Shown: positions 25,991 to 35,394, counted from the stretch's first letter. The stretch: DNA of 64,000 nucleotides from Cryobacterium sp. PAMC25264 (GCF_019443325.1 NZ_CP080383.1:930001-994000), one strand, 5' to 3'. Notes: generated from the sequence alone by a model not told the origin. A program made the numbers and translations.

Positions 25991-27250
25991 ATGAGCCGCA
26001 AGAAGCTATTCACAGCCGTGGGGTTCGCCGGCGTCGCTGCGCTGACCCTCGCCGGATGCTCCGGCGGAGGCGGCAACGAAGGCACCGCTGACGCCCCAGT
26101 GACCATTACGTATTCCAACTTCATCTCCAACAACGGAAACGAGAAGAACCTCGCCGCAATCGTCTCGGCGTTCGAAGAAGAGAATCCGACTATCACGGTC
26201 GAGGTCAAGACGCTGCCCTATGACGGGTACGACACCGCGCTGCAGACCGACCTCGCGGCTGGCACGCAGTCCGACGTCTTCGATATCGACGGATCGGGCA
26301 AGTACGGCATTCTCCAAGACAGCGGCGTGCTCGCCGAGCTCGACGGCTTCGACTCGGCGCTGTACTCGCCGGGGCTACTCGAGACCTATAACACCGACGG
26401 CACACAGTTTGCGTTGCCGACCTCGTTCTCTGACGTGGTGATGTACTACAACACGGACCTCTTCGATGCAGCCGGCGTGGAGTACCCCACCGCTGACTGG
26501 ACCTGGGAGGACGAGACCGCGGCGGCCAAGGCCATTACTGATCAAGCCGCTGGGGTGTGGGGCGACCACCAGCCCGTCACATACAACGAGTTCTACAAGG
26601 TGCTCGAACAGAACGGCGCATCCTTCCTCAGCGATGACGGGTCGTCAGTAGCTTTCAACAGCGACGCCGGCATCGAGGCCGCCGAATGGCTCGTCGACAA
26701 GAGCGGGACGGTGATGCCGACCATCGAAGACGGACAGGGCACCGCCGACTTCGACACCAATCTATTCACCTCGGGCAAGCTCGGCATGCTGCACACCGGA
26801 ACATGGATGTTCAACTCCTTCGCCGACACCCCCGCCAACTGGGACATCGTCGTCGAGCCGGGCAACACGCAGAGTGCCTCCGCCGTGTTCTCGAACGCGA
26901 TCGGTGTCTCGGCTGCGAGCGAGAACCTCGAGGCCGCCCAGCTGTGGGCGCAGTTCATGTCGTCGTCCGATGCAATGGTCGACACCCGACTCGACACCGG
27001 TTGGGAGCTGCCGCCGATCTCGGATGACGCGAAGCTCGGCACCTACCTTGACAAGGGCAAGCCCACCAACCGCCAGGCCGTGTTCGACGCCGCCGACAAA
27101 ATTGCTCCAGCGCCCGCGCTGGGCGACAGCGGTGCCGAGATCCAGGACGTGATGACCGGCGAACTGGTTGAAGCTCAGGCCGGACGCATCACCGTGCAGA
27201 AAGCCCTCGACAACGCCGAAGAGAAAATCAACGCGCTGCTCGCTGGATAG
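25991..27250 (+). CDS. Sugar ABC transporter substrate-binding lipoprotein
   Basis: 419 residues with a lipoprotein signal (MSRKKLF, hydrophobic core, lipobox LAGC with Cys near residue 21). The mature part fits SBP_bac_1: YSNFISNNGNEKNLAAIVSA near the start, TSFSDVVMYYNTDLFDAAG in the middle and a PTNRQAVFDAADK C-terminal region. RBS AAAGGAG lies 10 bases upstream. The ligand is unknown; context suggests an α-gluco-oligosaccharide. Confidence 0.92.
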   Translation: MSRKKLFTAVGFAGVAALTLAGCSGGGGNEGTADAPVTITYSNFISNNGNEKNLAAIVSAFEEENPTITVEVKTLPYDGYDTALQTDLAAGTQSDVFDIDGSGKYGILQDSGVLAELDGFDSALYSPGLLETYNTDGTQFALPTSFSDVVMYYNTDLFDAAGVEYPTADWTWEDETAAAKAITDQAAGVWGDHQPVTYNEFYKVLEQNGASFLSDDGSSVAFNSDAGIEAAEWLVDKSGTVMPTIEDGQGTADFDTNLFTSGKLGMLHTGTWMFNSFADTPANWDIVVEPGNTQSASAVFSNAIGVSAASENLEAAQLWAQFMSSSDAMVDTRLDTGWELPPISDDAKLGTYLDKGKPTNRQAVFDAADKIAPAPALGDSGAEIQDVMTGELVEAQAGRITVQKALDNAEEKINALLAG

Positions 27251-27270
27251 TTCGCTTCACCTGTTTATGT

Positions 27271-27303
27271 GGGGTCCCGGAGCCCGTCCGGTTCCGGGAC
27301 CCC
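27271..27303 (+). terminator. Intercistronic hairpin between binding protein and GH15 gene
   Basis: GGGGTCCCGGA pairs perfectly with TCCGGGACCCC. There is no T-run. Hairpins here often stabilise the binding-protein mRNA or lower downstream expression. Confidence 0.7.
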
Positions 27304-27352
27304 ATCCATGACTTGTTCTTTGTAACCGCCCTCACTACCAGGAGAGACTCCT

Positions 27353-28492
27353 ATGACCGAGACCACCAGCGTGCCCGTGCACGCCGAACAGGCCGCGTTG
27401 CGCACGCTCGCGCGCTCGAGCGTAAAGCTGATCCTGCAGCTGCAGGACTCCTCGGGCGCCTACCCGGCGAGTCCCTCCTTCTCGGCCTACGCCGGATACT
27501 CCTGGTTCCGTGACGGCGCCTTCATCGCCGACGGGATGTCGGCGGCCGGCGAGATCGAGTCAGCCTCACGCTTCTTCGACTGGTGTTCCCAGATCCTGAT
27601 CGCCCGTGAGGAGCAGATCGAGCGCATCGTCGCCCGTGCTGACGCGGGCGAACCCGTGCCGGACGGCGAGATGCTCGCCACCCGGTTTACCTTCGGCGGT
27701 GAGGAAGGCACCGACGAGTGGTGGGACTTCCAGCTCGACGGGTACGGAACCTGGTTGTGGGCCGTCGCTGAACACGCCTCCCGTCATGGTCTCAACTTGG
27801 AGCGCTGGAGCGGCAGCATCCGTCTGTCCGTCGACTATCTGCTGAGCTCGTGGCAACGACCGTGCTTCGACTGGTGGGAAGAACACTCCGAGCAAGTGCA
27901 CGTGTCGACGCTCGGGTGCATAGCAGCGGGGCTGCGTGCGATAGCGGATGCGGGGGTGTGCGACGAGTCGCGGATGGCTCCGATGCGGTCAGCGCTCGAC
28001 GAGATCATTGCGACCATCGAGCAGCGTGGAATCACCGAGGGGCACCTGGCCAAGTGGCTGGGGTCATCCGAAGTGGATGCGAGCCTTGCGGCCACCATCG
28101 CTCCACTAGGGGTGTTCGCGGCGTCCGGACTCATCGGATCCCGCACCGTCGACGCCATCGCCGCACAGTTAACGATCGACGGTGGCACCCACCGCTACCT
28201 CGCTGACACCTTCTTCGGGGGAGGGCAATGGCCGTTGCTCAGCTGCTTCCTTGGCCTGGCCTACGCTGCAGCCGGCGACCGCCACCGCGCGCTCGACCTA
28301 CTCAATTGGGCCGCGAGCACAGCTTCGGCCGAAGGCGCCTTACCCGAACAGGTCGGTGGGCATCTGCTGGACCCGACCATGACCCAAGAGTGGGTCGAGC
28401 GCTGGGGAAGCGTCGCGCAGCCGCTGCTGTGGAGCCACGCAATGTACATTCGTCTGGCCGTCGAACTCGAGATTTTGGAAGTGCAAGCATGA
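27353..28492 (+). CDS. GH15 family α-glucoside hydrolase (glucoamylase/isomaltose glucohydrolase-like)
   Basis: 379 residues with no signal peptide, so cytoplasmic. An (α/α)6 barrel of the GH15 family: GYSWFRDGAFIADGM near residue 43-57, DFQLDGYGTWLWAV near 125, and CFDWWEE (general acid region, Glu176/177) and LPEQ (likely base Glu332). It is a bare catalytic domain, as in isomaltose-specific GH15 enzymes, without the starch-binding or β-sandwich domains of secreted glucoamylases. It overlaps the next GH31 gene by ATGA, so the two likely act together on imported oligosaccharides, releasing glucose. Confidence 0.88.
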   Translation: MTETTSVPVHAEQAALRTLARSSVKLILQLQDSSGAYPASPSFSAYAGYSWFRDGAFIADGMSAAGEIESASRFFDWCSQILIAREEQIERIVARADAGEPVPDGEMLATRFTFGGEEGTDEWWDFQLDGYGTWLWAVAEHASRHGLNLERWSGSIRLSVDYLLSSWQRPCFDWWEEHSEQVHVSTLGCIAAGLRAIADAGVCDESRMAPMRSALDEIIATIEQRGITEGHLAKWLGSSEVDASLAATIAPLGVFAASGLIGSRTVDAIAAQLTIDGGTHRYLADTFFGGGQWPLLSCFLGLAYAAAGDRHRALDLLNWAASTASAEGALPEQVGGHLLDPTMTQEWVERWGSVAQPLLWSHAMYIRLAVELEILEVQA

Positions 28493-30738
28493 TCCGGCAC
28501 CGCCCGTTCGGCTCCGGCCACCCCTACTCCGTCGACACCGAGCAACGCTCGCCGATCGACCCGATAGCTGGCGAGCCCGTGGTGCTCGGTGTGCGCTCGA
28601 GCGGTGAGGTCACCGGCGTGACCGCAGAGATATCGGTGAATGGAGGACCGGTGACGTCGGTTCCGCTAGCACCGACCGTGCGACAGTCGCGCGGGCAGGC
28701 CGTCGACGGCGGACACCTCGCATCAGCGCAGGCGCGCTTGGCACGGTCGTCCGGCGGCTGGCAGATCACCCTCGGGGACTCGTCCGGCGGCGAAGGAACT
28801 TCGCTCGTGGCGGGAACAACGTACCGTTACCGCTTCACAGCAACCGGCATACAGCCGCAGTCGACGCGATGGTTCGAATTCCGGGTGGCGCAGTGGCGAG
28901 ATGTCGATGCGGCCGTGGTTGGGGATCGCGTCGTCTGCGGATCTGTCTCGGTTCTGGACGACGGACAACGGATCTCTCGCGTTCGATTCGCATTGAGGCT
29001 GCAGGCGGGCGAGCACCTGACCGGTTTTGGCGAGCGATACGACGCGCTCGACCACCGCGGATCGAGCCTGGACTCGGTCGTCTTCGAGCAGTACAAGAGC
29101 CAAGGCGCCGAACGCAAGACCTACCTGCCTATGCCCTTCGCGCACGTCGTCGGCGGGGAGGGCTGGGGTTTCCACGTGCGCACGTCGCGGCGCGTGTGGT
29201 TTGATCTCGGGGAATCGGTGGATGACAGAATCTGGGTTGAAGCGGAGGTGGACTCTGCGTCGTCTGCCGAATCGGTTGAAACTCTCTTGGAGGTGGCAAC
29301 TTATATCGGATCACCCACGCAGGTGCTCGACGCGTTCCTCACCGAGGTGGGGCGTCCGCGGGAACTGCCGAGCTGGGTATTCAGGCTATGGGCGAGCGCC
29401 AACGAGTGGAACACGCAGGCCGAGGTCATGAAGCAGATGGACCTGCACACAGAACACGACATCCCGGTCGGATCGGTCGTAATCGAGGCGTGGAGTGACG
29501 AAAGCACCTTCACCGCATGGCGCGACTCGCAGTACGAGATCAACTCTGATGGGGCCGCGCACTCGCTCGGCGACTTCACGTTCCCCGCCGAGGGTGCGTG
29601 GCCGGACCCGAAGGGCATGATCGATGAACTGCATGCCCGCGACATCCGCACGCACCTGTGGCAGATCCCGCTGTTGAAGATGCGGCCGCACCCGAACGGG
29701 CAGTTGAAAGCCGACGTTGAAGCCGCACTCCGCGAGGGCGTGCTCGTGAAAGAGGTCGCGGCCGACGGCACCGAGCGGCCGTACCGAAACCGTGGGTGGT
29801 GGTTCCCTCTGGGGCTCATGCCCGACCTCACCGACGAGCGTGCCGCTGCGTGGTGGACCGAGAAGCGACGCTACCTCGTCGAAGAAATGGGTGTCGACGG
29901 TTTCAAGACCGACGGGGGCGAGCACGCATGGGGTCGAGACCTCCGGTACCTGAACGGCCTAAAGGGTGACGAAGGCAACGGGTTGTTCCCGGTGCACTAC
30001 GCGAAGGCCTACGGTGACCTGCTGGAGTCGGCGGGCAAAGCGCCCGTGACATTTAGCCGCGCCGGGTTCGTCGGCAGCCAGGCGCACGGCGCATTCTGGG
30101 CTGGCGACGAGAACTCCACGTGGGATGCGTTCCGGTGGTCGTTGTACGCGGGACTGTCCGCGTCATCCAGTGGCATCGTTTATTGGGGCTGGGACTTCGG
30201 CGGCTTCTCAGGCGAGGTGCCGGACGGCGAACTTTACCTGCGATCGGCTGCTGCAGCTGCGTTTGTGCCAATCATGCAGTACCACGCAGAGTTCAACAAC
30301 CACCGGCTTCCGTCGGGTCAGCGCACTCCTTGGAACATCGCTTCGCGGAACAATGATGACCGGGTGATACCCGCATTCCGCAAGCTCGCTCATGTCCGGG
30401 AGCGGCTCGTGCCGTATCTGGCGGAGCAGGCTGCTGTATCCGTGGCAAGCGGGGCGCCGCTGATGCGTCCGCTGTACTTCGAGTACCCGACAGACGAGCA
30501 GGTCTGGGCTCACCCGCTGCAATGGTTACTCGGCGACGACCTGCTGGTGGCGCCAGTCACTTCCTCGGGCGCTGAGTCATGGGACACGTATCTGCCTGCC
30601 GGAGACTGGGTCGACGTGTGGACAGGTGCTGCGGTGGCAGGTGGACAGCTCGTGTCGCGTGAGGTGCCGATCGACGAGATCCCCGTCTACGCGCGTGCGT
30701 CCGCGTGGCAGCGGCTACGGTCGGTGTTCGCGGGTTAG
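28489..30738 (+). CDS. Intracellular GH31 α-glycosidase
   Basis: 749 residues from the ATG that overlaps the GH15 stop. The N-terminal β-sandwich (to about 280) is followed by the GH31 barrel. The nucleophile is in FKTDGGEH (Asp475) and the acid/base in WAGDENST (Asp540). This KTD.GE form is that of YicI-like α-xylosidases and α-glucosidases. No signal peptide, so it probably hydrolyses imported α-1,6 or α-1,3 gluco-oligosaccharides or an isoprimeverose-like unit. Intact, unlike the secreted GH31 upstream. Confidence 0.9.
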   Translation: MIRHRPFGSGHPYSVDTEQRSPIDPIAGEPVVLGVRSSGEVTGVTAEISVNGGPVTSVPLAPTVRQSRGQAVDGGHLASAQARLARSSGGWQITLGDSSGGEGTSLVAGTTYRYRFTATGIQPQSTRWFEFRVAQWRDVDAAVVGDRVVCGSVSVLDDGQRISRVRFALRLQAGEHLTGFGERYDALDHRGSSLDSVVFEQYKSQGAERKTYLPMPFAHVVGGEGWGFHVRTSRRVWFDLGESVDDRIWVEAEVDSASSAESVETLLEVATYIGSPTQVLDAFLTEVGRPRELPSWVFRLWASANEWNTQAEVMKQMDLHTEHDIPVGSVVIEAWSDESTFTAWRDSQYEINSDGAAHSLGDFTFPAEGAWPDPKGMIDELHARDIRTHLWQIPLLKMRPHPNGQLKADVEAALREGVLVKEVAADGTERPYRNRGWWFPLGLMPDLTDERAAAWWTEKRRYLVEEMGVDGFKTDGGEHAWGRDLRYLNGLKGDEGNGLFPVHYAKAYGDLLESAGKAPVTFSRAGFVGSQAHGAFWAGDENSTWDAFRWSLYAGLSASSSGIVYWGWDFGGFSGEVPDGELYLRSAAAAAFVPIMQYHAEFNNHRLPSGQRTPWNIASRNNDDRVIPAFRKLAHVRERLVPYLAEQAAVSVASGAPLMRPLYFEYPTDEQVWAHPLQWLLGDDLLVAPVTSSGAESWDTYLPAGDWVDVWTGAAVAGGQLVSREVPIDEIPVYARASAWQRLRSVFAG

Positions 30739-30765
30739 TTGAGCTGCTGAGCGTACCCGACGGGG

Positions 30766-30785
30766 CGTGACCTTTTCCGGTCACG
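30766..30785 (+). terminator. Hairpin after the α-glucoside operon
   Basis: CGTGACC pairs with GGTCACG around TTTTCC, 28 bases after the GH31 stop. Short stem, no T-run. Confidence 0.5.
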
Positions 30786-30870
30786 TTCCGTTGAGTGCTG
30801 GAGCGTTCGTAACGCCGTGTGGGGGAGGTCAACCGAACCGGCGTGTTCGCACCCAACACGAAGATACCGG

Positions 30871-30893
30871 CTAATTGTTGACATAATCATTAG
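30871..30893. promoter_or_regulatory. Orphan AT-rich palindrome with a -35-like box
   Basis: CTAAT (30871) and ATTAG (30889) form an inverted repeat around TTGACA (30878-30883). It looks like a MarR/TetR-type operator, but no gene follows on either strand; possibly the remnant of a lost regulator's control region. Confidence 0.4.
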
Positions 30894-30956
30894 TATCGGC
30901 ACGTGGTGTCATGGGTTGAACCCGCCAAGCGGGGCCAAGTGCCAGGACAAAGCTCA

Positions 30957-31526
30957 TCAAGCAGTCAGTCGCGTGGGCCGGAATCGCACAGCGACTGCCC
31001 CTGACTGAAACTCGTGGCGGTCCACGAGTTCGAGTTGGATGTGCTCACGCAGTCCGGCAAGCAGCGTCGGCCCGTGTCCGGCTAGAACCGGTTGCACAAG
31101 GAACTCGTACTCGTCGATCAACCCCAGATTTGCCAAGTCAAGGGGGAGCGTCACGCCACCAACCCATATGCCATCGCCTGGCTCCTGCTTGAGCAGCTGA
31201 ACCGCTTGCGCCAGGTCGCCTTGCACCAGCTCGGCATTCCAATCGACCTCGCTCAGTGTGCTGGACACGACGTACTTCTTCGCCCGGTCGATGGTCTCGG
31301 CAAACGGGAGCTGCCATTCCACCATCCAGTCCGGCCACGTGCCCGTGGCCGGCTTCTGCCACGCCGACGCCATCATCTCGTAGGTCACCCGGCCGAAGAG
31401 CAGGGCATCGGCTCGCTCCAGTTGGGCGGTCCAGTAGCGCATCGACTCCTTGTCCGGGGGGAGTCCAGCCTCGTGGTGGCAGCAGCCGTCGAGCGTGACG
31501 TTGATCGAGTACCGGAGCGGTCTCAT
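30957..31526 (-). CDS. Dihydrofolate reductase family protein (RibD C-terminal fold)
   Basis: 189 residues. The pattern RYSINVTLDGCCHHE at the N-terminus, ADALLFGRVTYEMM, YVVSSTL, IWVGGVTLPLDLANLGLIDEYEFLVQPVLAGHGPTLL at the C-terminal half marks the RibD_C/DHFR-like family of NADPH-binding reductases. The physiological substrate is unknown. It is a single gene convergent with the α-glucoside operon; GAGGGCAACGAG before the ATG supplies a binding site. Confidence 0.88.
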   Translation of the reverse strand: MRPLRYSINVTLDGCCHHEAGLPPDKESMRYWTAQLERADALLFGRVTYEMMASAWQKPATGTWPDWMVEWQLPFAETIDRAKKYVVSSTLSEVDWNAELVQGDLAQAVQLLKQEPGDGIWVGGVTLPLDLANLGLIDEYEFLVQPVLAGHGPTLLAGLREHIQLELVDRHEFQSGAVAVRFRPTRLTA

Positions 31527-32163
31527 CTCGTTGCCCTCCTTTGATTTGCGCCCGCGTTGGACGGACCGTTCTCAAGTGGTTGACGGACTCGTTTCAGATC
31601 GACGTACTAAATAGCGCTCAGCGTATAGCGCCGTCGTGATGCGAACCAGACCGCGGACCAAGCGCACGGTCGATCGTCATCACCGGCCATGTTCGGTCAC
31701 GCTCGGCGGCACATGGGGGAGAGGTTGAGATGGGTCGTGGGACCGCTCGAAGCGGCCTCCAAAGTCCATCTTTTTCCCATCTAATTCATCTCTATTTGAC
31801 CCAAAACGATGGGCTACAATCGGAGGCAGCGAATCGCTCGGTTCCCTGTAAACACAAGGGAATCCGAGGGTTTTCGGAGGCATTCGGTAACGTCCAAATT
31901 AAGGCCAGAACCTTCAGGGGGTCGCAGGTTCAAATTACGCAAGTGGATGACTTGGGTGCAGGCCAATTGGGCATTGGATGTCTCCATGTGGGTCCACTTC
32001 TAAGGACCCCATGTCGAGGGGTGAGACACGAAACGTGATGAGATGTCTGTCCGGGTCCCTCGGGCAGGGCGCCGAGCTCGTCTCCTCCGCCTCGCACAAT
32101 AGACCCAGGCACACAAACGGCGCGGAACCGAGGACGTCCTCGGTTCCGCGCCGCAGGTCTGGA
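31527..32163. other. Gene-poor stretch with a tRNA-like fragment
   Basis: About 640 bases without a convincing gene. Around 31915-31940 the sequence GGGGGTCGCAGGTTCAAATT resembles the T-arm of a tRNA, the usual target of integrases, but no complete tRNA can be folded around it. It may be an old attachment-site scar. A perfect palindrome occupies 32119-32152. Confidence 0.4.
32119..32152 (-). terminator. Perfect GC-rich palindrome, terminator of the F420-type reductase gene
   Basis: A 17+17 base perfect inverted repeat (GGCGCGGAACCGAGGAC and its complement) 12 bases after the stop at 32164. It has no T-run. It has dyad symmetry and could act in both directions. Confidence 0.75.
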
Positions 32164-32805
32164 TCAGATGGTGCGCGGTGCCTTGGCCAGGTTGGCCTCA
32201 AGCTCAGCGATGTTCTGTCGCGCGCCGTAGGCTGGGCGGTCGCGCTCGACGCGCCAGCTCTCGGCGAGCGGACCGATGTTCACGGTGTCGAATCCGAATT
32301 CGTCGTACAGCTTCGTGACGAAGTCGGAGGCATCCGCAAAGTCGGACGATGTAGCCAGCGCACGCCGTGCCGGGTCACCGGCGGGGTGCGAGTCAGCAGT
32401 GATGTCGGCGGCCGTGATGTGGTTGAAGCCCTTCGCTACGCGTGAAGTCGGCAGGTGCTCCTGCAGCATGCCGGTAACGGTCGCTTCACCGTTGTCGAGG
32501 GCCTCGATGTGGCCGTCGCGCTCAAAGTAGTAGTTGTTGGTGTCGATGACGATCTTTCCGGCGAGCGGCTGGACGGGCACGTCCGCATAGGCCTTGAGCG
32601 GCACGGTCACGACCGCGACGTCGGCAGCCTTTGCCGCCTCCGCTGCGGTTCCGGCGGTCGCCTTCGGGCCGAGCTCGGCGACGAGGTCCGCGAGCGTCTC
32701 GGGGCCACGGGAATTGCTGATCACGACGTCGTAGCCGCTCTCGATCGCCTTGCGGGCGACCTGGCTGCCAATGTTTCCTGCACCGATGATTCCGATAGTT
32801 GTCAT
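32164..32805 (-). CDS. NADPH-dependent F420 reductase-like oxidoreductase
   Basis: 213 residues. A Rossmann fold opens at the N-terminus with GIIGAGNIGSQVA, followed by ISNSRGPETL (NADP-type β2 with Ser/Arg), and VVTVPLKAY and VIDTNNYY. This matches the F420_oxidored family (NADP oxidoreductase, coenzyme F420-dependent). In many actinobacteria this clade acts on flavin or unknown substrates rather than F420, so the cofactor is uncertain. Monocistronic. Confidence 0.85.
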   Translation of the reverse strand: MTTIGIIGAGNIGSQVARKAIESGYDVVISNSRGPETLADLVAELGPKATAGTAAEAAKAADVAVVTVPLKAYADVPVQPLAGKIVIDTNNYYFERDGHIEALDNGEATVTGMLQEHLPTSRVAKGFNHITAADITADSHPAGDPARRALATSSDFADASDFVTKLYDEFGFDTVNIGPLAESWRVERDRPAYGARQNIAELEANLAKAPRTI

Positions 32806-32904
32806 GCTCGTGACAACGGGCCCGGCGTCGAAAATGTTCCCGATGCCAGGAGGCCGGCGTTGGGGAGGCGTTCAGGATCCTCGGCGGGGTACCGGGTTCA
32901 GCGA

Positions 32905-34806
32905 CTAGATGCCGCTCAGCGCTTCCTCATCCGCCGCAACATTCTTCTGCACGGCGAACTGGGTCCGGTGCAATTCCTCGTACCGCCCACCCCTAGCCAG
33001 CAGTTCCTCGTGCGTGCCGCGCTCCACGATCGAGCCGTCCTCAACCACGAGGATCAGGTCCGCGCTGCGGATGGTGGAGAGGCGGTGTGCGATCACCATG
33101 GCCGTGCGTCCCTCGAGCGCCTCGCTGAGCGCCGCCTGCACGGCGGCCTCCGACGTGGAGTCCAGCGCCGCCGTGGCCTCGTCGAGGATGACGACGCGCG
33201 GCTGGGCGAGCAGGAGCCTGGCGATGGTCATCCGCTGGCGTTCACCCCCGGAGAGTCGGTAGCCACGCTCTCCTACCATGGTGTCCAGCTGGTCGGGCAG
33301 GGATCGGATGAGCGGCTCGAGCCGGGCGCGGCGCACGGCGTCCCACACCTCGTCGTCGGTGGCCTCCGGCCTGGCGAGGCGGAGGTTGGAGAGGATGGTC
33401 TCGTGGAACAGGTGGCCGTCCTGCGTCACCATGCCCAGGCTGTGCCGCATGGAGGCGAAGGTGACGTCGCGGACATCCGTGCCCGCGAGGCGCACGGCAC
33501 CGCTGTCGACGTCGTACAGGCGGGAGAGGAGCTGCGCAATCGTGGACTTGCCGGCACCGGACGAACCGACGAGGGCAACGGTCTGCCCGGGCTCGATCCG
33601 GAAGGACACGCCGTGCAGCACCTCCTCGCCGCCGCGGGTGTCGAGCGTGGCAACCTCTTCGAGCGAGGCGAGGGACACCTTGTCGGCGGAAGGGTAGGCG
33701 AAGCGGACGTTGTCGAACTCGACGGATACCTGGCCGGCGGGCACGGCGACGGCGTCGGGCTTTTCCTTAATGAGCGGGTCGAGGTCCAGCACTTCGAAGA
33801 CGCGCTCGAAGCTGACCACCGCGCTCATGATCTCCACCCGGGCGTTTGCGAGGCTGGTCAGCGGCGCGTAAAGGCGGGTGAGGAGGAGCGCGAGGGTGAC
33901 CACGTCACCGGTGTTCAGCTGGCCGGCGAGGGCGAGGGAGCCGCCGAGCCCGTACACGAGCGCGAGGGCGAGAGCGGAGACGAGCATCAGTGCGGTGAAG
34001 AAAACGAACTGCAGCATCGCGGTGCGCACCCCGATGTCGCGCACGCGGGCGGCGCGGACGCGGAACTCCTCGGCCTCCTCGTCGGGCCGGCCGAACAGCT
34101 TGACGAGCGTGGCGCCGGGCGCCGAGAAGCGCTCGGTCATCTGCGTGCTCATGGTGGAGTTGTGGTCGGCTGCCTCGCGGCGGAGCGCAGCGAGGCGACT
34201 GCCCATGCGGCGCGCGGGGATCAGGAAGATGGGGAGCATGATCACGGCCAGAACCGTCACGAGCCAGGACGTGCTGAGCATGACGATCAGGGTGAGGATC
34301 AGCGCCACAAGGTTCGTGACCACGCCGGACAGCGTGCCGCTGAAGGCCTGCTGAGCGCCGATCACATCGTTGTTGAGGCGGCTCACGAGGGCGCCCGTGC
34401 GCGTGCGGGTGAAGAACGCGATCGGCATCTTCTGTACGTGGTTGAAGACGGCGGTGCGGAGATCGAGGATCACGCCTTCGCCGATCCGCGCCGAGTACCA
34501 GCGCGTCACAAGGGACACGCCGGCGTCGGCCACGGCCACGAGGGCAATGACAACGGCGAGCCACACGATCGTGCTGACCGCGCCCTGGGCGACGATGACG
34601 TCGACCACCTGGCCGGCGAGCACCGGCGTCGCGACCGCGAGGAAGGCTCCCACGGTGGAGAGGGTGATGAAGATCAACAGCTTGGACCGGTAGGGCACCG
34701 CGAACGTCAGGATCCGCCGAACGGACTCACGGGAGAAGCCGTGCTTGCCGTCCCTGGCGCTCGAGATCTTGTACAGCGAGCTCCAGGCCGCGCCTTCCAT
34801 GCTCAT
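32905..34806 (-). CDS. ABC exporter, fused membrane and ATPase domains
   Basis: 633 residues. ABC_membrane type I domain (about 30-310, six helices; FFTRTRTGALVSRLNNDV and the coupling-helix region) then the nucleotide-binding domain with Walker A GSSGAGKS, signature LSGGERQR and Walker B VVILDEATAALD, H-loop IAHRLSTI. A homodimeric exporter of lipids or drugs (MsbA/LmrA-like). The ATG at 34806 is preferred to the longer frame (to 34884) because GGAAGGA lies directly upstream. The linker between domains is extended (SADKVSLASLEEVATLDTRG), a feature found in some actinobacterial exporters. Confidence 0.93.
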   Translation of the reverse strand: MSMEGAAWSSLYKISSARDGKHGFSRESVRRILTFAVPYRSKLLIFITLSTVGAFLAVATPVLAGQVVDVIVAQGAVSTIVWLAVVIALVAVADAGVSLVTRWYSARIGEGVILDLRTAVFNHVQKMPIAFFTRTRTGALVSRLNNDVIGAQQAFSGTLSGVVTNLVALILTLIVMLSTSWLVTVLAVIMLPIFLIPARRMGSRLAALRREAADHNSTMSTQMTERFSAPGATLVKLFGRPDEEAEEFRVRAARVRDIGVRTAMLQFVFFTALMLVSALALALVYGLGGSLALAGQLNTGDVVTLALLLTRLYAPLTSLANARVEIMSAVVSFERVFEVLDLDPLIKEKPDAVAVPAGQVSVEFDNVRFAYPSADKVSLASLEEVATLDTRGGEEVLHGVSFRIEPGQTVALVGSSGAGKSTIAQLLSRLYDVDSGAVRLAGTDVRDVTFASMRHSLGMVTQDGHLFHETILSNLRLARPEATDDEVWDAVRRARLEPLIRSLPDQLDTMVGERGYRLSGGERQRMTIARLLLAQPRVVILDEATAALDSTSEAAVQAALSEALEGRTAMVIAHRLSTIRSADLILVVEDGSIVERGTHEELLARGGRYEELHRTQFAVQKNVAADEEALSGI

Positions 34807-34917
34807 TGAGATTCCTTCCGTGGGCAGAAGACCAAGCTTAGATGGCGGGTTGCCCGAGGTTGGGGTTCTGGCCAGCGTCGGCAAAGGTACGAGCTGAGGT
34901 GCAGCCCCACTCGTCGA

Positions 34918-35394
34918 TCAGAATTCGTAGATGGTGGCGAGCTGATCCGATACCAGCACCGTGTGCGGAAGATCGCGCAGTGCCTCGGCCTCAACCGCGA
35001 TGCCCCTCAGGCGTGCGGCGTTGGCGTAGGCGTGCCATGGAAAGGAGCCAGGTGTAGCCGCATCCGCTTGCACTAGCGTGAGAACTTCTGAGATCACGTC
35101 GGCCGAGGCGCGCTTCCAGGAGACAGCCCCGTGGTGTCCGAACTTGGACGAGGACACTCCGCGATCCATGTCGAGACGAATCATCGACTCGTCGGATAGG
35201 CGCAAATACTGGGTGATCTTCATGCTCAGGGACGGCCCGGAGTTTTCTGGAGACGGATCATCGAGTTCGCACATGATGACGAGGCCGGTCACTGAGAGGC
35301 TGGAAATGTCGAACGGCCGTCGATGAGCGGGCTCGATATCGACCGATTCTCGTTGGATCGGGACGTACTGACCGTGCTCGTCGCTACTCGTCAT
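34918..35394 (-). CDS. Hypothetical protein
   Basis: 158 residues, no recognised family, no membrane segment or signal peptide. The central part alternates strands (SSLSVTGLVIMCELDD, LSMKITQYLRLSDESMIRLDMDRG) and the C-terminus is helical (ASADVISEVLTLVQAD). Third-position GC is high, as in neighbouring genes, which supports it being real. It stands alone between the ABC exporter and the copper cluster. Confidence 0.55.
   Translation of the reverse strand: MTSSDEHGQYVPIQRESVDIEPAHRRPFDISSLSVTGLVIMCELDDPSPENSGPSLSMKITQYLRLSDESMIRLDMDRGVSSSKFGHHGAVSWKRASADVISEVLTLVQADAATPGSFPWHAYANAARLRGIAVEAEALRDLPHTVLVSDQLATIYEF

Noticed and set aside
31796..31820. TTGACC and TACAAT as a promoter
   Set aside because: The spacer is only 13 bases and no gene follows.
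31730..32038. 102-codon frame in the gene-poor stretch
   Set aside because: No ribosome binding site, no family resemblance; it overlaps the tRNA-like scar.
32455..34809. Long open frame antisense to the ABC exporter
   Set aside because: High GC keeps the antisense frame open. Its protein is rich in His/Glu/Gly repeats without any domain, while the other strand has complete ABC motifs.
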